Of a stretch of DNA of 64,000 bases, positions 26,287-34,911 are shown piece by piece (the first letter of the stretch is position 1; every line of letters starts with the position of its first letter). The stretch covers positions 1-64,000 of the forward strand of contig NZ_JAIVLG010000006.1 in NCBI RefSeq assembly GCF_020524545.1, written 5' to 3'. Below the pieces are notes generated by a model that saw only the letters and a list, made by a program, of their open reading frames with translations, did no database searches and was not told where the DNA came from. Source of the DNA: Microbacterium paraoxydans. GTDB taxonomy: Bacteria > Actinomycetota > Actinomycetes > Actinomycetales > Microbacteriaceae. The position numbers and the translations under genes were made by a program.

Positions 26287-27258
26287 ATGACGGACACGAC
26301 CCTGGCACGACCGCCCTTCGATCCCGAGCTCGAAGCCGCGCTCGCCCTCGTCGGCGACCAGCTGCCATCCACGCTGACGCCCGAGATGATCCCGCTGCTG
26401 CGGCAGTCGCCCGTGAGTGGGGACGAGGAGATCTTCGCGGTGCTCGCGGAGCGGGGCTTCACGCGGCGCGACGTCGCGATCGCGGGCCACGGGGGCGACG
26501 AGATCGTCGTCTCCGTGGTCGAGAAGGAAGGACGCACCGGTACGGGTCCCGGCTTCTTCCACACACACGGCGGCGGCATGATCATCGGCAACCGCTGGCT
26601 CGGCGTGGTCGGATTCCTCGACTGGGCGGAGAGTTTCAACGGCGTCATCGTCACGGTGGAGTACCGACTCGCTCCGGAGTTCCCCGACCCGTACCCGGTG
26701 GAGGACTGCTACGCGGGGCTGCTGTGGACCGCGGAGCATGCCGACGAGCTCGGCATCGACACATCACGGCTGCTGATCGGCGGAGGCAGCGCCGGTGGCG
26801 GGCTGGCTGCGGGCACCGCCCTCCTCGCGCGTGACCGGCAAGGCCCCGCGCTGATCGGGCAGTTGCTCATCTACCCGATGCTCGACGATCGCGATGCATC
26901 GGTGTCGACGCAACAGATCGACGGGATCGGTGTCTGGGACCGGGGATCGAACGTCACCGGATGGTCGGCGCTCCTGGGTGACCGGAGGGGCACGGAGGAC
27001 GTGTCGATCTACGCTGCGCCTGCGCGTGCGACCGACCTCTCGGGCCTCCCGCCCGCCTTCATCGACTGCGGCAGCGCCGAGGTGTTCCGCGACGAGGATG
27101 TCGCGTACGCCACGAAGCTCTGGGAGGCCGGCGTTCAGGCCGAACTGCACGTCTGGGCCGGAGGATTCCACGGCTTCGACATGTTCGCCCCGCACGCCGC
27201 CGTCGCGCAGGCCATGCTCGCGGCCCGCGACGACTGGGTGAGGCGCCTGCTCTCCTGA
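26287..27258 (+). CDS. Alpha/beta hydrolase of the hormone-sensitive lipase family
   Basis: A 323-residue esterase-type enzyme. HTHGGGM (about residues 96-102) is the oxyanion-hole HGGG motif. The nucleophile Ser lies in GGGSAGGGLA. Asp (SAEVFRDED) and His (GGFHGFDMF) complete the triad, and EYRLAPEFPDPYPVEDCYAGL is typical of HSL family IV. ATG 26287 sits 7 nt after AAAGGAG. Such enzymes hydrolyse short acyl esters; the natural substrate is unknown. A strong inverted repeat (27263-27314) follows the stop. Confidence 0.9.
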   Translation: MTDTTLARPPFDPELEAALALVGDQLPSTLTPEMIPLLRQSPVSGDEEIFAVLAERGFTRRDVAIAGHGGDEIVVSVVEKEGRTGTGPGFFHTHGGGMIIGNRWLGVVGFLDWAESFNGVIVTVEYRLAPEFPDPYPVEDCYAGLLWTAEHADELGIDTSRLLIGGGSAGGGLAAGTALLARDRQGPALIGQLLIYPMLDDRDASVSTQQIDGIGVWDRGSNVTGWSALLGDRRGTEDVSIYAAPARATDLSGLPPAFIDCGSAEVFRDEDVAYATKLWEAGVQAELHVWAGGFHGFDMFAPHAAVAQAMLAARDDWVRRLLS

Positions 27259-27262
27259 GTTC

Positions 27263-27314
27263 GGATTCCACGCCCGACGGGGTCGAGGCCGATCGACCCC
27301 GTAGGGTGGAATCC
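27263..27314. terminator. Long imperfect stem-loop between esterase and PucR-like gene
   Basis: The outer arms GGATTCCAC (27263-27271) and GTGGAATCC (27306-27314) and the inner arms ACGGGGTCGA (27277-27286) and TCGACCCCGT (27293-27302) pair perfectly around a 6-nt loop. It could end the esterase transcript or be an operator for the next gene, whose ATG is 7 bp away. No T-tract. Confidence 0.5.
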
Positions 27315-27321
27315 CCGTGCG

Positions 27322-28329
27322 ATGGAGCCCGACATGCAAGACCTGCTGGGGCGGCTCACCGCCCTCGACCCGGATGCCAGCGAGACGCTCAAGGTCGTCG
27401 CGTACTTCGATGCCCTGGTGGCCCGTTCCGTCGGCGTCGAGAGCATGCTGCGCGGAGCCGCGGTGCTCAGCGGCGCGACCGCCGGGCACCGTGACGGACG
27501 ACAGATCGTTCGGGTGCGCGCGGACGGGGTGCGCATCGACCCCGTCGAGCCGTCGCCCACCTGGCCCGTTCGGGAGAGCGGCCAGGACGCGATCGCCTGG
27601 ATCGAGCGCGACGGGGACCCGCACACCAATGACGCGATGATCCTGGAACGGCTCAGTCTCGCACTCGGCATCATCCGCGCGCGTCGTGCGGTCGGTCCGG
27701 AGAGCGCGGTCGAGCTGGCGATCAGCTCCTACGCCGGCGCCGATGAGAGGGCCGCCGCACTGCCGCGCCTCCGACTCTCCGCGGACACGCTGCGGATGGT
27801 CGCCTCCCCTCCCGACCCGGCGCCCCTGCCGCAGCATCCTTCCGCCGTGGTCGCCACGAGGCACGGACTCACGCGCGCGACGATCCTGGATGCCTCCGCC
27901 GGGGTGCGGGGCGCCTGGCCGGACGACGCGGAGCTGCGGCTGGGCCTCGGGGTCGTCGGCACGGGGGAGCAGCTACCGCGATCGTGGTCATCCGCTCTGG
28001 TGGCGGTCCGGCTGACCGATCCCGCGGAACCGGTCGTCGATGCCGCCGACCTCGGAGCGCTCCTGCTGGTCGCGGAGGCCGCGGACACCAGCCCCCTCCA
28101 TCCGGATGCCGCCGCGCTCGCGGCCCTCGACGACCGAAGCCGGGGATTGCTCGACGCCGTCTCCGAGGAGCAGAGCATCCGGGCGGCGGCGGTGCGCCTG
28201 GGAAAGCACCACTCCAGCGTGCAGGAGCGGATGGCGGCGCTCGTGGGGATCCTGGGCTACGACCCGCGCACCTCTCGCGGGCACGCCCGTTACGTCCTCG
28301 CCCGCATGCTGCTGACCCTCAGCGGCTGA
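27322..28329 (+). CDS. PucR-type C-terminal helix-turn-helix regulator
   Basis: A 335-residue soluble protein. The C-terminus LLDAVSEEQSIRAAAVRLGKHHSSVQERMAAL is a PucR/CdaR-type helix-turn-helix, in which LGKHHSSVQERM would be the recognition helix. The N-terminal 260 residues show no clear catalytic or ligand motif but keep the low-complexity Ala/Arg style of actinobacterial regulators. It could control the upstream esterase, which lies 63 bp away on the same strand. That link is only positional. Confidence 0.72.
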   Translation: MEPDMQDLLGRLTALDPDASETLKVVAYFDALVARSVGVESMLRGAAVLSGATAGHRDGRQIVRVRADGVRIDPVEPSPTWPVRESGQDAIAWIERDGDPHTNDAMILERLSLALGIIRARRAVGPESAVELAISSYAGADERAAALPRLRLSADTLRMVASPPDPAPLPQHPSAVVATRHGLTRATILDASAGVRGAWPDDAELRLGLGVVGTGEQLPRSWSSALVAVRLTDPAEPVVDAADLGALLLVAEAADTSPLHPDAAALAALDDRSRGLLDAVSEEQSIRAAAVRLGKHHSSVQERMAALVGILGYDPRTSRGHARYVLARMLLTLSG

Positions 28330-28344
28330 GGCCACCCGTGCGAC

Positions 28345-29442
28345 CTACTCGTAGCCCGGGTAGTCCTGCAGTCGCGTCTCGAACTCCTCCCGGTCGGCGT
28401 CGCTGAGCACCCCGCTCGCGAGCACGAACAGCTGGAGCCCTTCGAGCGGCTCGCCGGTGCGGGCGTGCTGCGCTTCGCGCGCCGCGAGGAATCCGCCGTC
28501 CTGATCATTCGAGAGGTCGTAGATGTCGGCGTAGAAGCGCAGCGGATCCGGGTAGTTCTCGGTGTAGTACTCCCACGTGTGCTGCGAACGCGGATCGTCG
28601 CTGCCGTACAGCTTCGTGATCATCCCCGGGTCGATGCCGGAGACGGCAGGGTCGTTGAACGAGTACAGGTTCCACAGCCCGTGCTCGACCACCACGTCGT
28701 CGATCACGGCCATGACCGCATGTTTGCGCTCGTCGTCCTGGACGGGCTGCTCGGTGGCCCAGCCCTGCGAGGTGTATTCGACGAGCATCGACTCCCCGCC
28801 GTATCCGTTGCGCTCGGGGCGCAGGTCCTCGTCGCCCACCGCGACCCAGGTGTACCCGAACTCCTGCGTGAGCCGCGCGCGGATGTCGGCGAAGAGCGCC
28901 TCCGACTGTGCGCGCACTTCCTCCAGGGACTGCTGCGCGAGAGTCTGCTGCGGATCCGTGCCCTTGATCCCCGGATACGCCTCCGCATGCTTCTGCTCGG
29001 CCGATTTCATGCCCTCGTAGTTGCCCGAGGCCGACGTCTGCAGGGCGCTCATGCCGCCGACGGTGGCGACGTTGAACAGGATCGTGACGATCAGGGCGAT
29101 CGCCCCCAGCAGGCGCCCCCGGGGCGAGAGCAGAGCGGCGATGACGGTGGCGACCACGACGAGCTGCGCGGTCACCATCGTGACGCTGTAGAGGATGTCG
29201 GTGCTGCCGGCCAGCAGTGTGCCCAACAGCGACAGGGCGAACAGGACCGCGATGGCGAGGGCCGTCCACCCGAGTGCGTTGGCGGGCTTCTTCGGGTCTT
29301 CCTCGATCGCGACGGAGACCACAGCGGGGGCGGAGGGGACGAAGGCCTCACGACGCGCGCCGCGGTAGCCGCCGGGAGGGGGCACCGGGGGCGCGCCCTC
29401 GGTCCCCGCGAGGTAGCGGGCCCGCTGCTTCTCGTGATCCAT
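28345..29442 (-). CDS. Membrane protein of unknown function, last gene of MoxR operon
   Basis: A 365-residue protein starting MDHEKQRARYLAG. After a Pro-rich cytoplasmic N-terminus come three to four helices (about residues 57-140). A soluble domain of about 220 residues follows, rich in Asp/Glu/Tyr (AVIDDVVVEHGLWNLYSFNDPAVSG). I do not recognise a family. The TGA of the preceding gene overlaps its ATG (TGATG), so it belongs to the same operon. Its job is probably linked to the VWA/MoxR complex or the cell envelope, by context. Confidence 0.65.
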   Translation of the reverse strand: MDHEKQRARYLAGTEGAPPVPPPGGYRGARREAFVPSAPAVVSVAIEEDPKKPANALGWTALAIAVLFALSLLGTLLAGSTDILYSVTMVTAQLVVVATVIAALLSPRGRLLGAIALIVTILFNVATVGGMSALQTSASGNYEGMKSAEQKHAEAYPGIKGTDPQQTLAQQSLEEVRAQSEALFADIRARLTQEFGYTWVAVGDEDLRPERNGYGGESMLVEYTSQGWATEQPVQDDERKHAVMAVIDDVVVEHGLWNLYSFNDPAVSGIDPGMITKLYGSDDPRSQHTWEYYTENYPDPLRFYADIYDLSNDQDGGFLAAREAQHARTGEPLEGLQLFVLASGVLSDADREEFETRLQDYPGYE

Positions 29443-30188
29443 CACCACGGCTTGTCCGTTCCCGACCCGCCGGGGTCATCGCCCAGCTGCTGGTCGCGCT
29501 CCTGGGTGCCCTGCTCGAGCTTGTCCTGAAGATCCTGCAGCTTGTCCTCGGACGGTTGCTCGTCCTCGTCCGGCTGCGAAGGCGGGGGCTGCTGCTGCTG
29601 ATCCTGCTCCTGTTGCTTCTGCTTCAGGCGGTCCTCGGCGCCGTCGAGCGTGTCGGACATGTCGCGCTGCGGATCGGACGACTGCTCCTGAGCCCCTTCG
29701 CTGTGGCACTCCTCGGGCGTCTCGGCGATGATCGTCAGTGCCTCACCGTAGAGCTGGGTCGCGGTCACACCGTCGCCGTCGGCGCGTGCGGCGTCGCCCA
29801 TCCGCTCGACGACGAGAGCCAGGTTGATCCGCACTCCGCACACTTCGAGCCCCGTGGCCAGGGAGAGTGCTTCCTCGAGCTCCGCCCTCGCCTGCGGCAG
29901 CTGCTCGGCCGCTCCGAGAGCCGTGCCGATGTTGAAGGGCGCCTTGTACGGCTCGAACCAGTTGAGGAAGTCCTGTCCGCGCGCCGCCGCTTCCGAGCCG
30001 GCGAAGTCGTCGACCACGTAGGCGGTGATCGCCTGGTGCGCGAACGCGTACATGCTCAGCAGCTTGCCCACGAAGAACAGCGCGGCGAGAGTGAGGGGGA
30101 GCGTGCCGATGGCGACCCATCGACGGACACGGCGGCGTCGCCGGTTGGACCGCAGGAGCGCGGCGGCGGCATCATTCGACATCGTCAC
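29442..30188 (-). CDS. Membrane-anchored repeat/Gln-rich protein of MoxR operon
   Basis: A 248-residue protein. An Arg-rich N-terminus (RSNRRRRRVRRW) precedes a single helix (residues about 25-45). A TPR-like helical region follows (FNIGTALGAAEQLPQARAELEEALSLATG). The last ~90 residues are Gln/Asp/Pro-rich and coiled-coil-like (DRLKQKQQEQDQQQQ). A TPR-bearing protein next to VWA genes is common in Bacteroides-like BatE and actinobacterial operons, which points to a protein-interaction scaffold. The GTG start at 30188 overlaps the upstream stop (GTGA); the next ATG is 30182. Confidence 0.72.
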   Translation of the reverse strand: MTMSNDAAAALLRSNRRRRRVRRWVAIGTLPLTLAALFFVGKLLSMYAFAHQAITAYVVDDFAGSEAAARGQDFLNWFEPYKAPFNIGTALGAAEQLPQARAELEEALSLATGLEVCGVRINLALVVERMGDAARADGDGVTATQLYGEALTIIAETPEECHSEGAQEQSSDPQRDMSDTLDGAEDRLKQKQQEQDQQQQPPPSQPDEDEQPSEDKLQDLQDKLEQGTQERDQQLGDDPGGSGTDKPW

Positions 30189-31237
30189 GAGGCGGCTCCC
30201 GGTCCCCGGCGGGATTCCCGGGGTGCGCGCAGTCGCCGGAGCTGTGCGATCAACATCGTGGCGCGCGCGAGCTCGACGCCGAGGATGAGGAGGATGACGA
30301 GCGCCGCGACCCAGTACAGCTCGATGACGTTGCCGACCTCTCCGGACTCGGCGTAGTCGGTCGTCGTCGACGGTGCTTCGGGCAGCACGGGTTCGCCATC
30401 CGCGGTCCGATGCTGGTAGTCCACCCCGAGCTGGTCGGCGATCCTCTCCAGGTTCCCTTCGTCGATCACGGACAGGGCGTCGGATCCCTGGTATTGGATG
30501 TAACCGGTCCCGCTGTCGGAGAGGTCGCCGGTGGTGATGCGCATCGGTCCGCCCTCGGCCGTGCCGTAGCCGAAGACGCCGCCCGCGTCGGTGTACTTCT
30601 CGCTCCCGCTGAACGGCTCCGGCGGGGTGTCGACGGTCTGCTCGCCGTCACCGAGGTAGAACACCATCCGCGACCGGTCGGGCGAGGACTCGGCCGCCGA
30701 GGCGAGCGTCTCGGCGAGCAGCGGCGCGGCGAGGCCGATCGAACTCCCGCGGGACTGGCTGGTGACCTCGGGTCGCAGCACGTCCAGCGAGCCCAGGAGA
30801 GACGTGGTGTCGGTGGTGAGCGGCATCCGCAGCTCGGCCGCGGCGTCCGACGTGATCAGGGCGAAGCGCGCGCCCGGATACTCCTCGACGAGCGCGCGCA
30901 CGTCTTCGCGGATGCCGTCGAGTCGAGGCTCTCCCTCGCCCCAGTCCTCGGCGACGATGCTGGCCGTCGTGTCGACGACCAGCACGATGTCGGTGTCCGT
31001 CGCGAGGGTCTGGGTGGCACCGCCGGGGATGCCGGGGCGCAGCAGCATCGCGACGCAGGCGAGCACCAGCACCAGGCGCATGGCCCAGAGGGCGCGGCGT
31101 CCGGCGAGGGAGCCCGCTGCGGACGCGGCAGAAGCCGTCGACGTCGCCGGTCGCACCAGGATCCAGAAGACCAGGGCGATGATCGGGAGGCAGATCAGGG
31201 CGATCAGCAGCGGGGCGAGGACGGGATGGAAGATCAC
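30185..31237 (-). CDS. VWA-domain membrane protein (second of two)
   Basis: A 350-residue protein with two N-terminal helices, a von Willebrand A domain and a C-terminal helix. The MIDAS is atypical: DIVLVVDTTASIVAED has D-T-T-A-S instead of D-x-S-x-S. The later Thr/Asp ligands around VFYLGDGEQ are partly kept. The GTG start at 31237 overlaps the stop of the first VWA gene (GTGA). It is BatA/BatB-like by layout. Metal binding may be weakened because of the altered MIDAS. Confidence 0.82.
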   Translation of the reverse strand: MIFHPVLAPLLIALICLPIIALVFWILVRPATSTASAASAAGSLAGRRALWAMRLVLVLACVAMLLRPGIPGGATQTLATDTDIVLVVDTTASIVAEDWGEGEPRLDGIREDVRALVEEYPGARFALITSDAAAELRMPLTTDTTSLLGSLDVLRPEVTSQSRGSSIGLAAPLLAETLASAAESSPDRSRMVFYLGDGEQTVDTPPEPFSGSEKYTDAGGVFGYGTAEGGPMRITTGDLSDSGTGYIQYQGSDALSVIDEGNLERIADQLGVDYQHRTADGEPVLPEAPSTTTDYAESGEVGNVIELYWVAALVILLILGVELARATMLIAQLRRLRAPRESRRGPGAAS

Positions 31238-32220
31238 AGTCGCACCCTCCACAGCACCACGACGAAGGCCAGGAGGCAGATCGACAGCAGCGCGATCCAG
31301 ACGTCGGGGGTGTCGGTCCAGACCACCTGCGCCTCCCCGCGCAGCTCGGTGGCCTCCTGCTCCTGCACCTGGGTGACGATGTCGGAGACGGTGGTCGTGT
31401 CGCGCAGGCCGAACGCGGCGCCGCCGGTGGACTCCGCGGCCGAGGTGAGTTCGGCGCTCACCGTGGCGTCCTTGCCCTGCACCGGATTCAGGGCGAACAC
31501 GCGCACGCCCTTGGACGCCGCGTAGGCGGCCGCTTCGTCGAGCGTGACGATCGATGCGCCGTTGATCTCGTTGTCGGTGGCGAAGATCACCGAGCGTGAC
31601 CGGTCGTCGTCCGGGTGGTCGAAGCCCATCGTGCAGGCGGCGAGTCCGTCGCCGATCAGCGAGGCGCCGTCGCCGTTGAGCGTGCCGAGCCAGTGCTCCG
31701 GGATCTCGTCGCCGTAGTCGAAGCTCCGGGTCATGCTCTCGAGGTGCTCGCGGATGAAGTCGTAGTCGTCGGTGAGCGGGAAGATCTGCACCGGTGAGCT
31801 GTTGAAGATCGTCAGGCCGATCCGTTCGCCCTCGAAGCCGTCCAGCAGCTCGTCGAACACCGTCAGCACTTCGACGTCGACCTCGGTCATGGATCCCGAG
31901 ACATCGAGGCACAGCATGATGTCTCGGCTCGTGTTGACCGGCTGGACGGTCTGCGCCGACATCGGTCGGGCGGACACCACCCCGGCCACGAGCGCCGTCA
32001 CCGCGCCCAGGGCGAGGATGCCCGAGAGCGCCACCGCTCGCTTCGCCAGGGCCTGACGGAAGGTGGGCAGCGCGCGGAGCCGTTCGGCGCGGGCGATCCG
32101 TGCCGTGTCCCCTGCGCGACTGCGGCTGCTCCGGCGCAGACCCAGGACGAGGCCGATCGCCACCGCGATCAGCACGAGCGCCGCTGCCGCGAACAGCACC
32201 CAGGTATTCGCTAGTGCCAT
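31234..32220 (-). CDS. VWA-domain membrane protein (first of two, complete MIDAS)
   Basis: A 328-residue protein with helices at about 10-30 and 60-80 and a C-terminal helix (WIALLSICLLAFVVVLW). Between them lies a VWA domain with the full MIDAS DVSGSM (IMLCLDVSGSMTEVD) and VIFATDNE. It binds a divalent cation and, with MoxR, probably assembles a metal- or stress-related complex. It is BatB-like by arrangement. ATG 32220 overlaps the preceding gene. Confidence 0.88.
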   Translation of the reverse strand: MALANTWVLFAAAALVLIAVAIGLVLGLRRSSRSRAGDTARIARAERLRALPTFRQALAKRAVALSGILALGAVTALVAGVVSARPMSAQTVQPVNTSRDIMLCLDVSGSMTEVDVEVLTVFDELLDGFEGERIGLTIFNSSPVQIFPLTDDYDFIREHLESMTRSFDYGDEIPEHWLGTLNGDGASLIGDGLAACTMGFDHPDDDRSRSVIFATDNEINGASIVTLDEAAAYAASKGVRVFALNPVQGKDATVSAELTSAAESTGGAAFGLRDTTTVSDIVTQVQEQEATELRGEAQVVWTDTPDVWIALLSICLLAFVVVLWRVRL

Positions 32221-32702
32221 GAGCGCACCACCGTCCTGGCGGCCTCGGCACCGGCGACGGGATCGATCGCGGGACCCTGTCGGAAGATGCTCGGGTAGTA
32301 GTGCCTGCCCATCGCATCGATGAGTGCGGGATGGACGCCCCGCGCCACGAGGTCATCGAGCGCGAGGACGGGCGCCTCCAAGCCGCTGTACTCGTTGACG
32401 AAGGTCCGCACGACTCGGCTCAGTTCGAGGTTCGCCTGTCGCGGGGAGAGGCGGCGCTCGCGGTAGTCGGTCTCGATCTGCTGGATGCGCGTCAGGTACT
32501 CGGTGCGCAGCTGCGACAGTACGTCGACGATCAGCGGTGCCTGTCCGGCGCTCTGCTCGCCGACGGACAGGGTGTGCCGCGGGCGGGTGAGGAGGATCAG
32601 GAGCCAGGCCGCCGCGATCAGCACGAGCAGGATGCCGAGCGCGAGCAGCATCCATCCCCAGCCGTACTGCGCGGGAGGGTAGAGCTCGTCAGAGCCGGGC
32701 AT
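32211..32702 (-). CDS. DUF4381-like membrane protein of MoxR operon
   Basis: A 163-residue protein with one helix near the N-terminus (WGWMLLALGILLVLIAAAWLLILL), then a cytoplasmic helical domain. It occupies the position between the DUF58 and VWA genes held by DUF4381-like genes in Bat operons. It overlaps the DUF58 gene by 14 nt and the first VWA gene by 10 nt. The family match is from position and layout rather than a strong motif. Confidence 0.7.
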   Translation of the reverse strand: MPGSDELYPPAQYGWGWMLLALGILLVLIAAAWLLILLTRPRHTLSVGEQSAGQAPLIVDVLSQLRTEYLTRIQQIETDYRERRLSPRQANLELSRVVRTFVNEYSGLEAPVLALDDLVARGVHPALIDAMGRHYYPSIFRQGPAIDPVAGAEAARTVVRSWH

Positions 32703-33576
32703 TCGACCTCCGATTCAGCAGCTGCAGGAGCTGCGTGACGGCGTCGTCCTGCCCGTCCAGGGAGGCGTGGCTGATCTCCATCCGCGTGAGGAGTTCGGCG
32801 AGACGCGCGGCGTCGGCCTCGCGCTGCGCGGTGAGCTCTCGCACGATCCCACGGTCGCCCTGCACGAAGGCCGGCACCTGCCAGCGGCTGTCGACGTCGC
32901 TGCGGATGCGCCCGGTCGCGTGGTCGAGCACGGGCTCGGCGTCGCGCAGAGTGAGCCACAGGACATCGTGCTGCACGCGCAGGCGGCGCAGCATCCGTTC
33001 GGTCTCGTCGGTGATCGGTGCCTCATCGGTGACGAGGACCACGATCATCCGGCGGGAGATCGTGCGCGTGATGAACGACAGCAGGGCATCGCGGTCGCTC
33101 GGCGCGGAGCTCTCGTCGATCGCGTGGTCGATGGTGCGAAGGGCGTGTTCGAGCGCCCCCTCGCTGCGGCCCGGCGCGAGCCGACGCACCTTCGCGGAGT
33201 CGCCGTAGACCGTGGTGAAGTCGTCGCCGTGGCGCAGCGTCAGCACGCCGAGCACGCCCGTGGCGAGGATCGCCAGCTCCTTCATCGAGCGTTCATCGGC
33301 GGCGAGGGCCGACATCGAGCGGCCGGTGTCGACGGCGAACAGGACGGTGTGCATCCGCGTCGCGCGCGAGCGCTTGACCAGAGGAGTGCCCAGTCGTGCC
33401 GTCGCCCGCCAGTCGATGTCGCGCACCTGATCGCCGTACTCGTACTTGCGCAGGTCTTCGAAGTCGAGGCTCCGCCCGCGCAGGAGCGATGCGTAGGCAC
33501 CGTCCAGTGCGTGCAGCGACTTGCGCGTCGAGTGGATGAAGAGCTTGCTCTTCACCTGCGTGATCAGGCTGGCCAT
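32689..33576 (-). CDS. DUF58 domain protein
   Basis: A 295-residue cytoplasmic protein with the DUF58 core: GRSLDFEDLRKYEYGDQVRDIDWRATARLGTPLVKRSRATR (DIDWRAT signature). It carries a VWA-like fold start FAVDTGRSMSAL, with D-x-G-x-S instead of D-x-S-x-S. It lies 7 bp after moxR and overlaps the next gene. DUF58 proteins accompany MoxR ATPases in nearly all such clusters. The biochemical role is unresolved. Confidence 0.9.
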   Translation of the reverse strand: MASLITQVKSKLFIHSTRKSLHALDGAYASLLRGRSLDFEDLRKYEYGDQVRDIDWRATARLGTPLVKRSRATRMHTVLFAVDTGRSMSALAADERSMKELAILATGVLGVLTLRHGDDFTTVYGDSAKVRRLAPGRSEGALEHALRTIDHAIDESSAPSDRDALLSFITRTISRRMIVVLVTDEAPITDETERMLRRLRVQHDVLWLTLRDAEPVLDHATGRIRSDVDSRWQVPAFVQGDRGIVRELTAQREADAARLAELLTRMEISHASLDGQDDAVTQLLQLLNRRSNARL

Positions 33577-33583
33577 GGACGGG

Positions 33584-34663
33584 TCAGGGGGTGGGGACCG
33601 ACGCGAAGATCTGGTCGATGATCTCCTCGCTGCGGATGCCCTCGGCGTCGGCCTCGAAGGTCAGGAGCACGCGGTGACGGAGCACGAGGTGCCGCAGCTC
33701 GCGGATGTCTTCGGGGAGCACGTGCGCGCGCCCCTTGAGCAGAGCCAGGGCCCGGGAAGCCTGCAGGAACGCGATGCTGGCACGGGGACTCGCCCCGTAC
33801 TTGATGAAGCGCGCGCGTTCCTCGCCGATGTACGGCGCCGGGTTCCGGGTGACATAGGCGATCGACACGATGTAGTTCCGGATCGCGGGGTCGACGTAGA
33901 TGCGGCTCGCGACGTCCTGCAGCAGGTGCACATCGTCGAGGCTGACCGTGCTGCTCACATGGCGGTCGGGGTCGAGCACACCGGAGTCGATGCGGCTGAG
34001 GACCTCGAGCTCTTCGGCGGGGCTCGGGTACTCGACGATCTCCTTGAGCAGGAAGCGGTCCATCTGCGCTTCGGGCAGCTCGTACGTGCCCTCCTGCTCG
34101 ATCGGGTTCTGCGTCGCGATCACGAGGAAGGGCTTCGGCAGGTGGTGGACCTCGCCGCCGATGGTGGTCTGGTGCTCCTGCATCGCCTCGAGCATGGCGC
34201 TCTGGGTCTTGGCGCTGGAGCGGTTGATCTCGTCGAGCAGCACGAAGTTCGCGTGCACCGGACCGAGCACGGTGCGGAAGGAACCGGTCGCGGCGTCGTA
34301 GATCTGGTTGCCGGTGATGTCGCTCGGGAGCAGATCGGGTGTGCACTGGATGCGCTTGAACTGTGCCTTGACGGTGTCGGCGAGGGTGCTGGCGGCCGTG
34401 GTCTTCGCGAGCCCAGGGACGCTCTCCAGCAGGATGTGACCGCCGGCGATGAGCGAGACGAGCAGGCTCGTGCGCAGCCGATCCTGACCGACCATCTTCG
34501 CGGAGTAGGAGGCGGAGATGATCCGCAGCACCTCCGCGGCTCGGCTGAGCTCGGCGTCGGTCGGCGCCGCGCTCGCCGGAGCCGGAGCCGGTTCGTGGGC
34601 GGGGGCGGGCGGAGGCGGCGGAGCGGCGATCGTCCGCGGGTCGGGCGTGGAGGACTCGGTCAT
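33584..34663 (-). CDS. moxR: MoxR-type AAA+ ATPase
   Basis: A 359-residue chaperone-like AAA+ ATPase that starts the operon. After a Pro/Ala-rich tail come Walker A (ESVPGLAKTT), Walker B with DEINR (FVLLDEINRSSAKTQSAMLEAM), sensor 1 (VIATQNPIEQEGTY) and the arginine-finger/sensor region PEAQMDRF. These are the standard MoxR signatures. ATG 34663 follows GAGGGAG by 7 nt; the longer frame adds Arg/Gly residues outside the domain. It probably remodels or activates the VWA proteins downstream. Confidence 0.94.
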   Translation of the reverse strand: MTESSTPDPRTIAAPPPPPAPAHEPAPAPASAAPTDAELSRAAEVLRIISASYSAKMVGQDRLRTSLLVSLIAGGHILLESVPGLAKTTAASTLADTVKAQFKRIQCTPDLLPSDITGNQIYDAATGSFRTVLGPVHANFVLLDEINRSSAKTQSAMLEAMQEHQTTIGGEVHHLPKPFLVIATQNPIEQEGTYELPEAQMDRFLLKEIVEYPSPAEELEVLSRIDSGVLDPDRHVSSTVSLDDVHLLQDVASRIYVDPAIRNYIVSIAYVTRNPAPYIGEERARFIKYGASPRASIAFLQASRALALLKGRAHVLPEDIRELRHLVLRHRVLLTFEADAEGIRSEEIIDQIFASVPTP

Positions 34664-34911
34664 CTGTAGGCTCCCTCGTTCAGGGACGCGCGTCGCAGCC
34701 ATCCCCCGCGGACCAGCGTAATCGCATCCGTCCGCGTCGCTCTCAGCGGGAGGGCGGGCGCGACCCTCGGGTGCCGGTGACCGACACTGCTAACGTCGAA
34801 GGGCAGCCGCTTTCCGGGCAGGTCGAGCTTCTCCGCTCCCACCGGGACAGAACTGTTCCTCGCTCGGATGCGGCCGTGCCGATACATGACAGAAGAGTAT
34901 GAGGACGATAC

